A DNA stretch of 64,000 bases from Candidatus Saccharimonadota bacterium (GCA_017404955.1 JAFRBH010000003.1:1-64000); one strand, 5' to 3'; counted from the first letter of the stretch, positions 14,226-22,873 are shown. The notes: a model not told the origin generated them from the letters alone. A program made the numbers and translations.

Positions 14226-15431
14226 ATGCGAAAGCATAAGTCGGATAGGTGGATTGCTATTTTAACCTTCGCTTTAATGGCAATAGGTTTAATTGTGATT
14301 TATGCAATTGGTCCGCAGCGCGCGAATTTTATTAATGCAACCGCCGCACCAGATGATAAAATGAGCACCAACGCGTTTTTTATCAACCAGTTAAGGTCGG
14401 TAATTTTTTCGATAGCAGCGTTTATTTTTGCCTTTAAGTTTCCATATGAAAAGTTGCGTATTTATGCCAAATGGATTATGTTCGCTGGTCTCGTAGCTTG
14501 TGCAATTTTGGCGGTATCAGCGTTAGCTTCAATGCCACTTGCAGTTTGTGAAATGGGTGGTTGTAGATGGATAAACCTTGGTGTAACGACCTTTCAGCCT
14601 GCGGAGTTGGTAAAATTAGGCCTAGTTCTGTATCTTGCACAACTAGCTGCAAAATGGAAAAAAGAAGGAAAGCTCGAATCTCGAGATTTTTTGCAACCAC
14701 TAGTCATTGTGTCGGTTTTATCTTTGTTCTTTGCGGTAATTATGCAAAAAGATTTAGGCACTGGCGTAGCAATGGTGTCGATTATTCTTGCAATTTTATT
14801 TATGAGTGGTATCAAAATGTCATATTTTGTGGCAGCAGTGGCGGTGGTAATAGCTGGTGGGCTTTTCGCAATTTTTTCTTCACCACATAGGATGGAGAGA
14901 ATTATGACTTTTTCTGGTGAAGGCAGTTCAGATGAGAGTTATCACCTAGACAACGCCTTAATGGCAATTGGTACTGGTGGTTTGTTTGGCGTGGGCATTG
15001 GTAACAGCGTTCAAGCTACGGGATATTTGCCAGAATCTATCAATGACTCCGTGTTCGCAGTAATGGGTGAGACTTTCGGTTTTGTGGGGCTTTCTGCAAT
15101 TGTATTTATCTTCTACGTACTATTGCTTAGATTGGTTAAAACTTCCACTAGCCTAGACATAGAACGGAGTTTGGTGGTGGTAGGCGTATTTGCATGGATT
15201 GCGGCGCACGTGTTTGTGAATATTGCAGCGATGACTGGGCTAGTGCCGCTTACTGGTATTACTTTGCCGCTGCTCTCTTATGGCGGCACGTCAATGATCT
15301 TTGTTTCGTTCTCACTTGGTCTAGTTTCACAACTTTCGTGTTATACTGGAAGAGAGGTAAGAAATGAAAGTATTAGTAGTGGGCGGGGGCTCAGGGGGAC
15401 ATATCACTCCAGCCGTCGCCGTAGTGCGTGA
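14226..15431 (+). CDS. ftsW: SEDS-family peptidoglycan glycosyltransferase FtsW
   Basis: FtsW polymerises lipid II at the septum together with FtsI. The 401-aa polytopic protein shows CRWINLGVTTFQPAELVKL near residue 115, NDSVFAVMGETFGFVG near 273 and LPLLSYGGTSMIF near 350, all SEDS signatures. The hydrophilic C-terminus (last about 25 residues, Arg/Ser-rich) overlaps the first 68 bases of murG in another frame, an unusually long overlap that couples the two. FtsW rather than RodA is inferred from the dcw context. Confidence 0.92.
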   Translation: MRKHKSDRWIAILTFALMAIGLIVIYAIGPQRANFINATAAPDDKMSTNAFFINQLRSVIFSIAAFIFAFKFPYEKLRIYAKWIMFAGLVACAILAVSALASMPLAVCEMGGCRWINLGVTTFQPAELVKLGLVLYLAQLAAKWKKEGKLESRDFLQPLVIVSVLSLFFAVIMQKDLGTGVAMVSIILAILFMSGIKMSYFVAAVAVVIAGGLFAIFSSPHRMERIMTFSGEGSSDESYHLDNALMAIGTGGLFGVGIGNSVQATGYLPESINDSVFAVMGETFGFVGLSAIVFIFYVLLLRLVKTSTSLDIERSLVVVGVFAWIAAHVFVNIAAMTGLVPLTGITLPLLSYGGTSMIFVSFSLGLVSQLSCYTGREVRNESISSGRGLRGTYHSSRRRSA

Positions 15432-16674
15432 AATCTTAGAATTAAGACCCAGAACGAGGGTTGAATTTTGGACTGATAAAAAATATTACAAAAATGTCGT
15501 GAAAATCACTACCGGTCTGGGGGTAGGCTGGGGAGAAGAAGATCGCGTTTCTGGAAAGCGCCAATATATCAGAGTACGCAAAGTGATGGCAGGGAAATTC
15601 CATCGTTATGCCGGCTGGAAATTCAAAGATTATTTTGAGAATTTTGGCATTACTTTGAAAGATATTATTTGGGGGAATATCACTGGTTTTATTGGTTTTA
15701 TGGGTGGCATTTTCCAGAGTTTCTTTAGAATGGTAGGGAAAAATAATCGCCCAGATGTGATTTTCCTGAAAGGTGGTTTTGTGGGGCTGCCAGTAGGTTT
15801 GGTAGCAAGACTCCTCAAGATTCCTTACGTAGTTCACGAAAGTGACGCGGTGCCAGGTTTAGCCAATCGTATTTTGATGAAACACGCCAAGGTGGTAGCA
15901 GTAAGTCTGGAAGAATCTAGCGAAGCTTCGCGTAGGGTATTAACTGGTGTGCCAGTGGCGCCAGAATTCAAGAAGATAAGCAAAACCAAGCAGGAGCAGC
16001 TTAAGAAAACTTTTGGTTTTCCAGTAGACAAACCACTGGTGGTGATTACTGGCGGTTCGCAGGGCGCGCAGCATATCAATGAGGCGATTCGTGACATTTT
16101 GCCAGAGATGCTGAAATTTACTAGTGTGGGTTTGGTGGCTGGTAGAGGTCGTTATGAGGAAATGGTTGATCTTAAAAAATACGAGGAATGGGACAAGGCT
16201 AAGCTCCAGTCTAATTTTAGAATGTGGGCTTTTAACTCTGCAATGGATGAGCTTTTGGGCGCGGCCGATGTGGTGATATCACGTGCTGGTGCGACTACAA
16301 TCGCAGAACTTGCAGCGCTTTCTAAGGCGGTGATTTTGGTGCCATTTGAGAAATTGCCAGGTAGTCACCAAGTTAAAAATGCCGAACGCTTGGTAGATAT
16401 GGGCGCGGTAGCCATGGTAGGCGATGAACGTATGGTCCAGCAGCCTGGAATTTTGCTTCAGCTAACGCAGAAGTTGGTTCGTAGCCCAAAGCTTAGGGAA
16501 GAATTGGCAGAAAAACTTCACGAAACATACAAGCCACATGCAGCACGAGATTTGGCTCAGATTTTAATTGATGTGTCTGCTGACAAACTCGACGAGAGCA
16601 TTTTGAACGATGGTTCTTCTAATGAGGAAGATGAGAGATCGGAAAAGGGTGGCGAAAATGTCAAGAAAAAATAA
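15364..16674 (+). CDS. murG: UDP-GlcNAc:lipid I N-acetylglucosaminyltransferase
   Basis: MurG makes lipid II from lipid I and UDP-GlcNAc at the cytoplasmic membrane face. Signatures: GGGSGGHITPAVAVV at residues 7-21, HESDAVPGLANR, GGSQGAQHINEAI and the donor-site SRAGATTIAELAALSKA with GSHQVKNA. At 436 aa it is markedly longer than typical MurG (about 355). The excess is an insert around residues 55-125 with a hydrophobic stretch (NITGFIGFMGGIFQSFF) plus a charged tail. It starts inside ftsW with AGAGG upstream. Confidence 0.93.
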   Translation: MKVLVVGGGSGGHITPAVAVVREILELRPRTRVEFWTDKKYYKNVVKITTGLGVGWGEEDRVSGKRQYIRVRKVMAGKFHRYAGWKFKDYFENFGITLKDIIWGNITGFIGFMGGIFQSFFRMVGKNNRPDVIFLKGGFVGLPVGLVARLLKIPYVVHESDAVPGLANRILMKHAKVVAVSLEESSEASRRVLTGVPVAPEFKKISKTKQEQLKKTFGFPVDKPLVVITGGSQGAQHINEAIRDILPEMLKFTSVGLVAGRGRYEEMVDLKKYEEWDKAKLQSNFRMWAFNSAMDELLGAADVVISRAGATTIAELAALSKAVILVPFEKLPGSHQVKNAERLVDMGAVAMVGDERMVQQPGILLQLTQKLVRSPKLREELAEKLHETYKPHAARDLAQILIDVSADKLDESILNDGSSNEEDERSEKGGENVKKK

Positions 16675-17203
16675 AGACAACCTAAAGGTTGGACGCACCA
16701 TTGCGACCGAATGGGAGCGCCAAGAATCTGAGTCTGAGCGTTTAGCTGCTAGAAAAAAGCAGAAAACTCGCAAGATTTTTAGGCTATTGTTTTCCGTATT
16801 GGTTATCACTATTATTGTTATAGTAATCGTAATGGAGGTGATGGCGTTTATTGACCATCGTGAGAAGGTAGAAGCGGCTAAGAGCATTCCACAGCCAACA
16901 ATTGACGTGATTGACGAAAATGGCTTAGGCGTGACTTCTAAAATGAAGGAATTTGTGGCGGTTTTAGAGCGAGATTTAGCTGACCTTGGTTATTCAGCAA
17001 ATCGTGCAGTGGTGCCAGCTGGTAAAACTCGAGAAATTCATCTATTTTTGAACGGCTACGATCTTTATGTTAAGTACAATATTGATCGCGGAACAGGGGT
17101 ATCGGCAGAAGATACCGACAGAATGTTGAAATATCTAAAAGAAAAAGATATCCACCCTAGTTATGTAGATGTTAGAGTAGAGGGAAAAGGATACTATAAA
17201 TAA
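16658..17203 (+). CDS. ftsQ: Minimal FtsQ/DivIB-like division protein
   Basis: A 181-aa bitopic protein: basic cytoplasmic region, one strongly hydrophobic segment (about residues 47-70, VITIIVIVIVMEVMAF) and an extracytoplasmic part ending in SYVDVRVEGKGYYK, which resembles the terminal beta strand of FtsQ/DivIB. It is shorter than usual and a full POTRA domain is not evident. I chose the ATG at 16658, 17 bp inside murG, after GGAAAAGGG; an upstream start at 16610 is possible. Assignment rests on position after murG, topology and the tail. A terminator follows. Confidence 0.65.
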   Translation: MSRKNKDNLKVGRTIATEWERQESESERLAARKKQKTRKIFRLLFSVLVITIIVIVIVMEVMAFIDHREKVEAAKSIPQPTIDVIDENGLGVTSKMKEFVAVLERDLADLGYSANRAVVPAGKTREIHLFLNGYDLYVKYNIDRGTGVSAEDTDRMLKYLKEKDIHPSYVDVRVEGKGYYK

Positions 17204-17228
17204 CAGGGGTGCGACCTCTGTTATTTTT
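17202..17228 (+). terminator. Rho-independent terminator of the dcw cluster
   Basis: AACAGGGGT (17202-17210) pairs with ACCTCTGTT (17214-17222), with G-U wobble and a 3-nt loop, followed by ATTTTT. It overlaps the stop codon of the ftsQ-like gene. Confidence 0.75.
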
Positions 17229-17598
17229 AGCGATTCCTGACCCCTGTTAAACAGGGGCGGAATTCTAAGTTCGGTTTTTGTTCGGGAAGGGAAACAAAGG
17301 ACTTTTTTGGCAGGGAATTTTGACAGGATATGGCTTGATATAGGTCAGTTAACAGGGGAGAATCACAAATAGGGAAATAAAGCGGGGAAATGTCAAATTT
17401 AAAAATTTGGACAAATTTTTGGCTAAAGAGCAGGCCAAACAGGGGTGGGCCAAAATTGGCATTTCTAGGACGCTTAGAATTACTCGAAATTGTTGTGGAA
17501 AACTCAGGGTTTAATAGGAGTAGTACTGGGGTCGTATAGGGGTGGAACAGGGGTGGTGCCTCTGATGGACCCCTGTAATATAGGTTAGAGGCTACTAA

Positions 17599-17769
17599 CT
17601 CGCATTGATTAGCTCGCGTCTGTTTCAAGATAAGCTTATCAGGCGGTCCTGCGCCCGACTAAACGGTGCTCGGACCGTGACAAACTTATCTTAAAACGGC
17701 TCGCTAATAAAATGCGAGGTCAGTAAGCCTCCAACACTATATTGCTCATAGTCCTGTGAGGGGGCTTAC
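17599..17769. ncRNA. Nested-hairpin RNA candidate
   Basis: Stems nest inside each other: CTCGCATT/AATGCGAG (17599/17711), ATTAGC/GCTAAT (17608/17703), AAGATAAG/CTTATCTT (17627/17685) and CGGTCC/GGACCG (17644/17672). They make one long interrupted hairpin of 120 nt. A second stem GTAAGCCTCC/GGGGGCTTAC (17723/17760) follows at once. The overall shape, a long stem with open internal loops, recalls 6S RNA, but no diagnostic sequence was recognised and the strand is unclear. Confidence 0.5.
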
Positions 17770-17822
17770 CTAGTATTACCTATATATGGACGCATTACAC
17801 AACTAGCCTCGGGCCCAAAAAG

Positions 17823-17860
17823 GTTTAATGTCGTAAAATATACATTGTGCGACATTAAAC
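17823..17860. repeat. 11-bp perfect inverted repeat
   Basis: GTTTAATGTCG (17823-17833) and CGACATTAAAC (17850-17860) form a perfect stem with a 16-nt loop. It could be a protein-binding palindrome or part of the terminator region beside it. Confidence 0.5.
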
Positions 17861-17867
17861 ATTTAAC

Positions 17868-17895
17868 AAAAAGACGATAACTTATACGTCTTTTT
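17868..17895. terminator. Bidirectional terminator-like hairpin
   Basis: AAAAAGACG (17868-17876) and CGTCTTTTT (17887-17895) pair perfectly; the A/T flanks give a U-run on both strands. Confidence 0.6.
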
Positions 17896-18202
17896 CAAGT
17901 CAATTTTCTTATGTTTATACGTGCTGGCTTATGTTTTTGTTATATTTCCCCACTCACATGGCCTACAATGCCCTTTTTCCTATGTTGATGAGTATTGATG
18001 CCTTTTATGCTTAAATAGGCCTTAAAACGCGTTCTAGGGCCTATATTTGCCTATAACAGGGGTAGAATAGGGGTGGAGCAGAGTAATAATAGGGGTGGAG
18101 GATTAAGCTATTAGGGGTGAAACAAGGGAATGATAGTATTAAAAATACCCCATAACAGGGGTAGAGGAGCATTAGATTTACGTTGCAACATGGGTAGAGA
18201 AT

Positions 18203-18234
18203 CAATAATTCCCCAGTTTTCAGGGGAATTATTG
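18203..18234 (-). terminator. Hairpin immediately after the TraG-like gene
   Basis: CAATAATTCCCC (18203-18214) and GGGGAATTATTG (18223-18234) form a perfect 12-bp stem adjoining the stop codon of the minus-strand gene. The U-run is poor, so it may act as an RNA-stabilising end or weak terminator. Confidence 0.55.
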
Positions 18235-21021
18235 TTATTTGGCTTTTTCCTTTTTGTGGTAGCGGTTTCGATTGTGATATTTTTTCGAATTATTATTTCC
18301 CTGCTTTTTGGACTCTTGCTCCTTTTCAGCGACAAGTTTGCTAAGATCTTTCAAGCCAGGACGATCATTCTTATCCTCAGCAGTATTTGGTGAGAGTTTC
18401 AATTTCTTGAAATCATTTTTTGGAGTGGCTTGATAAATAAAGCCTTTCTTAGAAACGGTGTTTCCCTGTTCAGGGGTAGACCCCTGTTTTTTAGAAAGGA
18501 AATTAACAGGAGTAGAGCCCTGAACGCCAGCTGTCTTCGCACCTTGATTCCCTGCTTCGCCAGCCGCGCGACCAGAGTCAGAGAGTTCTTTTTTGTATTT
18601 CTCTGACTGCTCAATAGTCTCTTTGATTTCGGCTTCAACTTCGGCGCGAGGGCGAGAATAAAGCTGACGTGAAGAAGCAATAATAGCGGCAAAGTTGTCT
18701 TTTGGTGTCTGCGGAATAGATAAAGTGGTAGCAGAGAAAGCAGGGACTTTCTCACCATTGATAATCATAGAGATTACGAAGTTGCGGTTGTTCATTTGAA
18801 GTAAGTCTTGTTCCTCAAAAGTTGGTTCAAATTGTTTGGCAAGAATTGGGGCATCATCGGCAGAGACACGAAAAGAGATAGTAGTGCCGACGTTGCCAAA
18901 GACTGCGTCGCGAACGGAATCAGTCATCTGGGAAATGTATTGGTTGGCTACGGTGAGATTGAGGCCGTATTTACGCGCTTCAGAGAGAATTACGGCAAAG
19001 GAATCAGTAGCAAAGTTTTGAAACTCATCAACGTAGAGATAGAATGGGCGACGATTAGCAACATCTGGAATATCGGAACGAGACATAGCAGCAAGCTGAA
19101 CTTTAGTAACTAGGAATGCGCCTAAAATGCCGGCATTATCTTCGCCGATTAGACCTTTGGACAGATTTACGACTAAAATTTTACCTTCATCCATGATGCG
19201 ACGTACGTCGAAGGAAGATTTTGGTTGGCCAATGATATTTCTAATAATCGGGTTAGCAGTAAAGGCGCCAACTTTGTTTAGAACAGGGGCGATGGACTCA
19301 TTAACCTGTTTTTCGTTCCATTGACCAAATTCATGCTTCCAGAATTGAAGAACAGTAACATCCTTGCAATAGTCAAGAGTTTCCTTCCTAAAGTCTTTGT
19401 CTGTAAGCATGCGAGAAATATCAAGTAGAGTAGTTTCTGGGCGATCTAGGAGTGCCAAAAGGGTATAGCGTAAGATATGTTCAAGGCGAGGACCCCAAGA
19501 GTCGCCGAACATACGTTTTAGAACGCCGATAACTTCAGAACAGACGTTAGGTTTTCTTGATGGGTCGGAAATCTCTAATGGGTTAAAGGCAACTGGAAAT
19601 TCTCTGTCGGCTGGGTTGAAATAAACAACATCTTTAATACGTTTTTCTGGCACGAAACGGAGGTTGTTAATGGCGAAATCACCATGTGGGTCAATAATAC
19701 AGTAACCTTGGTCATAGAAAACATCAGAGAGTGCAAAGAGCTCGAGCATACCGCTTTTCCCTGCCCCGGTTTGACCGATGATGTAAACGTGACGAGAACG
19801 GTCGCGGCGAAGCATACCAAATTGGTGGTTGATGCCGCGGAAATTGGTAAGACCAAAGGCGGAAATATTTTCATCATTTTGGTTGCTACCAGTAATGAGT
19901 GGTAGTTGTGCTGGAGGCTCGGCAGTTTTAGAGGTAGCCCAGACGATATTAGGGGTTTCTACAGAGGTGTGCGGTAAGTGATAGACTGAAGCAAGTTCAG
20001 AGATGTTTAAGATAAAACCACGACCAGAGAAACGGCGCATTTTATAATCTTCAAGCGCAGCTCTATCAAAAGTGCCACCAACGCTCTTAAAGCCGTTAAG
20101 ATTGGTGGAATTATATTGCTTGAAAGTGCCAACCAGAGCTTGCATATTGAGTTTAGCATCAGTTTGATCAGAGCCAAGATAAGCTAAACGGATTTTGACT
20201 TCAAAACCGAGTTTGGTAGCCTTTTCTTCAGCTTTGGCAATCTGAGTTTTAGCACGCTCAGAAAGTTCAACTTTGACTGGTTCACCATTAGGACCGCTTT
20301 CTGGTGGACGGAACAGAGCGCCCAGAGCGGTAACTAGCCAAACCCAATCAATGCCGAGGAGGTTAAAGGATTTTTGGCCACTTTTGACCTTTTGAATCCA
20401 TTTATCGGTAGTAGATTTGTGCCAATCATCAGGGATTGGGCGAGTGAGAATCTGAATCCAAAGTTCTTCGTCTTTGTCCGGATTGAGTTTAGCTAGAGTA
20501 CCAGTGATACCGGCAAGTGGATCGACCTCGAAATCTTCAAAGGTCTTAATTGGTAGAACTTCATTTTCGGTCAAAGTAATTTCTGAAGAATAAGCTACTG
20601 GGTATTCTCTAGTCTTTCTGACATAATCTTCTTTAACTTTATGAATTTGAACAGTTGGATATTGAGCGTAAATCTGACTTTCAACAAAACTTTGTAATAT
20701 TTTTGGTACCCAGACAAAGAAACGAATTTGGCCGCCAGTAGAGACAATCTCAAAGCTTAAATGTTCCTGAACGCCACCAGAGTTTTTAAGCTCGGTTTTA
20801 TCTCTTAAAATACCATGAAGACTAGCAAATAATTGTTCGGCAGCCAACTCTTTTTTATCGTTGGTGCGCGGAATTTCCAACATGAGAAGTACACTATCAA
20901 CATTTAATACCTTTAGACGATTGATTTTCTTGTAGTTCCTATAGGTCAAAAAACCAAGGATAAGAATAACTGGTATCCAAACAATTGGCATTAAAATAAA
21001 ATGAATAATGTTTGCTAGCAT
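18235..21021 (-). CDS. TraG/VirD4-like membrane ATPase (conjugation-type P-loop protein)
   Basis: A 928-aa membrane-anchored P-loop ATPase. Residues 3-26 are a transmembrane segment. A mixed domain (about 40-400) precedes Walker A GQTGAGKS at 416-423 and IIDPHGDFAINNLRF. Walker B lies in FYLYVDEFQNFATDSF. This matches the family of type IV secretion coupling or HerA/TraG-like ATPases. The last 180 residues are low-complexity with QGSTP repeats and a basic tail (KKYHNRNRYHKKEKAK). No other secretion genes lie nearby, so a role in DNA transfer, uptake or chromosome pumping cannot be decided. TAAAAT lies about 12 nt before the ATG. Confidence 0.75.
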   Translation of the reverse strand: MLANIIHFILMPIVWIPVILILGFLTYRNYKKINRLKVLNVDSVLLMLEIPRTNDKKELAAEQLFASLHGILRDKTELKNSGGVQEHLSFEIVSTGGQIRFFVWVPKILQSFVESQIYAQYPTVQIHKVKEDYVRKTREYPVAYSSEITLTENEVLPIKTFEDFEVDPLAGITGTLAKLNPDKDEELWIQILTRPIPDDWHKSTTDKWIQKVKSGQKSFNLLGIDWVWLVTALGALFRPPESGPNGEPVKVELSERAKTQIAKAEEKATKLGFEVKIRLAYLGSDQTDAKLNMQALVGTFKQYNSTNLNGFKSVGGTFDRAALEDYKMRRFSGRGFILNISELASVYHLPHTSVETPNIVWATSKTAEPPAQLPLITGSNQNDENISAFGLTNFRGINHQFGMLRRDRSRHVYIIGQTGAGKSGMLELFALSDVFYDQGYCIIDPHGDFAINNLRFVPEKRIKDVVYFNPADREFPVAFNPLEISDPSRKPNVCSEVIGVLKRMFGDSWGPRLEHILRYTLLALLDRPETTLLDISRMLTDKDFRKETLDYCKDVTVLQFWKHEFGQWNEKQVNESIAPVLNKVGAFTANPIIRNIIGQPKSSFDVRRIMDEGKILVVNLSKGLIGEDNAGILGAFLVTKVQLAAMSRSDIPDVANRRPFYLYVDEFQNFATDSFAVILSEARKYGLNLTVANQYISQMTDSVRDAVFGNVGTTISFRVSADDAPILAKQFEPTFEEQDLLQMNNRNFVISMIINGEKVPAFSATTLSIPQTPKDNFAAIIASSRQLYSRPRAEVEAEIKETIEQSEKYKKELSDSGRAAGEAGNQGAKTAGVQGSTPVNFLSKKQGSTPEQGNTVSKKGFIYQATPKNDFKKLKLSPNTAEDKNDRPGLKDLSKLVAEKEQESKKQGNNNSKKYHNRNRYHKKEKAK

Positions 21022-21061
21022 TTACAACTTCTATTTTAACATAAATATTAAGAAAGCAACA

Positions 21062-21091
21062 AAAAAGAGCACATTAATTTGCGCTCTTTTT
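21062..21091. terminator. Bidirectional terminator
   Basis: AAAAAGAGC (21062-21070) and GCTCTTTTT (21083-21091) pair perfectly, giving a U-run on either strand. It closes the regulator gene at 21097. Confidence 0.8.
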
Positions 21092-21096
21092 ATCTT

Positions 21097-22125
21097 TTAG
21101 GCTAATTTGTATGAGTTTTTACCAACCTTTACAAACAATTTCTTGTTTTGTAGGTTTAGGAGGATAGTGGTTTCTTTAACCTTGCGTGAGTGAAGAACTT
21201 CTTTAACGATTTCTTCACGCGTAAGTGGCTTGCCGGCCTTTTCTAGAATACTCTTGATGATATCAGATACGGTTCCTTTTTTGTATCCCCAGCTATCCAA
21301 TGCGTAAATACCACGACCGATTAAGACAAAACGTTCATCTTTAATTAGTTCATTATGAATGGCTTGAATAGTGACATTCTTTCTCTTAAAATCAGATTCA
21401 GAAATAGCCTTAGCGATATCGGCAAAATGCATTGGCTCTTTTTTGGTTTCTAGGATGACGAAGATCTTATCGCGAATATTCTTAGGATTAACAGTTGGCC
21501 ATTTAGCAAGGCCCCAGTAGCCATTAAGCACAGCAAGCTGTTTAGAAATGGAGGCGATAGCTTCGATGTGAGATGGATGTTCATAATCTAACTTACCATC
21601 AAGCTCGTCTAAGGTCATTGGCTTCTTATTTTTCTTAATAATAGAGACAATCTCATCGACCTTCTTTTTAACTTCAGATGTATTACCATATTCAGCAATG
21701 CCAATAGCGGCAAAATAGTTGTCGTTTTCATCAATAGTAGTGAGGGCGGAAGAAATATTACCTAGGAAAGCCAAACCAGAGCGCTCTTTAGAGGTTGTAG
21801 TCTTGCCATAAATTTTGTCAGCAAGGGTAGAAACGCGAGCAATGCGACCAGTTTCAGTAAGATTTCTAATGATAATTTTTTCGGCAGCAGCTAATTCTGG
21901 GATATCACCTTCTTCGGAACAGACGCGAAGGCGAATTAGGATGGCTTTTTCGAGTTGGCGAACGCGCTCGCGGGTAATAGACAACATATCTCCGATTTGT
22001 TCAAGAGTTTCCTTGCTGCCGTTTAGACCAAAACGACGCGAAATAATTTCTCTTTCGCGATCTTGTTCGATGATTTTTAGGCTGCCTTTGATCGCGTTAG
22101 AAATCGCGTCTGCATTTTGTTCCAT
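21097..22125 (-). CDS. Sigma-region-4 / HARE-HTH regulator
   Basis: A 342-aa DNA-binding protein. Residues 18-62 look like sigma70 region 4 (REREIISRRFGLNGSKETLE, then IGDMLSITRERVRQLEKAIL). Two winged-helix segments follow (about 215-275 and 280-340; EPMHFADIAKAISES and KPLTREEIVKEVLHSRKV) that resemble the HARE-HTH fold of RNA polymerase delta. Regions 2 and 3 needed for promoter melting are absent. It is therefore probably an RNA-polymerase-associated regulator rather than a full sigma factor. It has a good promoter at 22173-22201 and an AAAGGA ribosome site. Confidence 0.7.
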   Translation of the reverse strand: MEQNADAISNAIKGSLKIIEQDREREIISRRFGLNGSKETLEQIGDMLSITRERVRQLEKAILIRLRVCSEEGDIPELAAAEKIIIRNLTETGRIARVSTLADKIYGKTTTSKERSGLAFLGNISSALTTIDENDNYFAAIGIAEYGNTSEVKKKVDEIVSIIKKNKKPMTLDELDGKLDYEHPSHIEAIASISKQLAVLNGYWGLAKWPTVNPKNIRDKIFVILETKKEPMHFADIAKAISESDFKRKNVTIQAIHNELIKDERFVLIGRGIYALDSWGYKKGTVSDIIKSILEKAGKPLTREEIVKEVLHSRKVKETTILLNLQNKKLFVKVGKNSYKLA

Positions 22126-22172
22126 AAAATTAATCCTTTATCCCGCCTCTGTTAATATTGTTCATTTAGTTT

Positions 22173-22201
22173 ATGATATCATATTTTCTGCTAAATGTCA
22201 A
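22173..22201 (-). promoter_or_regulatory. Sigma70-type promoter of the sigma-like regulator
   Basis: Minus-strand TTGACA (22196-22201), 17-bp spacer, TATCAT (22173-22178). A second TTGACA at 22250-22255 with TAAAAT at 22229-22234 has a short 15-bp spacer and is weaker. Confidence 0.65.
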
Positions 22202-22320
22202 CTTAATTTTTATAACTTTCTATGTTCTATTTTACCACATTTTTTACAATGTCAATAATTTATTTCAAAAAAGTATTAATATAAGCGAAATGGTGTGATA
22301 AATTGTTTATTTTTTGCAAG

Positions 22321-22348
22321 AAAAAGCCCACTACCTTTAGTAGTGGGC
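22321..22348 (-). terminator. Rho-independent terminator
   Basis: On the minus strand GCCCACTAC-loop-GTAGTGGGC is followed by TTTTTC. It closes the gene ending at 22356. Confidence 0.85.
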
Positions 22349-22355
22349 AAGGCCA

Positions 22356-22742
22356 TCACGGTATTCTTCCTCCATTAAAGAGCATTTCTGAGGTAAAGAT
22401 CAGTACCCCTGTTTTGCTCTCTGATGAGTACTCCGCCTCAAATCCATAGGCATCAGCAGGCGATTCACCATCGATATGGAAAGGCACATTGGTGCAGTAT
22501 CCTTTAATGACGAAGCTCTGGCCTTTAGTTCCGTGACCAAAGACGTCGTTATGGGAGATGCTGGTGATTGTTGGCCTCAATTTGACCTGTTCACCATACC
22601 CGCCATCTATGCATTCAAGACAGGTGAATATGACACCCATGTCGACGTTTTTGTCCAGTGCATATTGTGCGGCGTCGAATAGGTGACCTCTAATCGGGCC
22701 ATTTTTTATTACATACTTCTTTATTTCGCTCCCGTTACTCAT
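22356..22742 (-). CDS. Conserved-looking small protein of unknown function
   Basis: 128 aa starting MSNGSEIKKYVIKNGPIRGH. I recognise no domain. It is soluble with no signal peptide; it has Cys at FTCLECIDGG and an ITSISHNDVFGHGTKG segment. The frame extends upstream, but the ATG at 22742 is chosen because AAGGAGGTG lies at ideal distance. A short hairpin (CTTGTCG/CGGCAAG) precedes it. The same AAGGAGGTGTCT leader is found before phoH at 28760. It is a single-gene unit with its own terminator. Confidence 0.7.
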   Translation of the reverse strand: MSNGSEIKKYVIKNGPIRGHLFDAAQYALDKNVDMGVIFTCLECIDGGYGEQVKLRPTITSISHNDVFGHGTKGQSFVIKGYCTNVPFHIDGESPADAYGFEAEYSSESKTGVLIFTSEMLFNGGRIP

Positions 22743-22873
22743 GAGACACCTCCTTAAGGTTCTCTTGCCGCATTTACGACAAGGTGAAAAAGTGGCGGAA
22801 TTGCCACATATTCTTATTATACCACAAAAAGACGAAAAACACAAGGGTTTTAGCTATATAACAGGGATAAAAA

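Larger units (their letters stand above)
17229..18200. repeat. Gene-free kilobase with dispersed ACAGGGGT repeats
   Basis: No credible gene lies in 17229-18234. The motif ACAGGGGT(A/G)GA or close variants (AGGGGTGGA, ACAGGGGA) occurs about a dozen times, mostly in plus orientation: near 17251, 17350, 17438, 17535, 17548, 18054, 18067, 18088, 18113 and 18152, with inverted copies near 17240 and 17568. The motif also reaches into the 3' end of the next gene, where it encodes the QGSTP repeats. Function unknown: binding-site cluster, or relic of low-complexity coding sequence. Confidence 0.5.

Noticed and set aside
17227-17628. 133-codon minus-strand ORF in the gene-free kilobase
   Set aside because: It is made largely of the ACAGGGGT repeats and the dcw terminator side, has no ribosome site or promoter and no recognisable domain; unlikely to be a gene.
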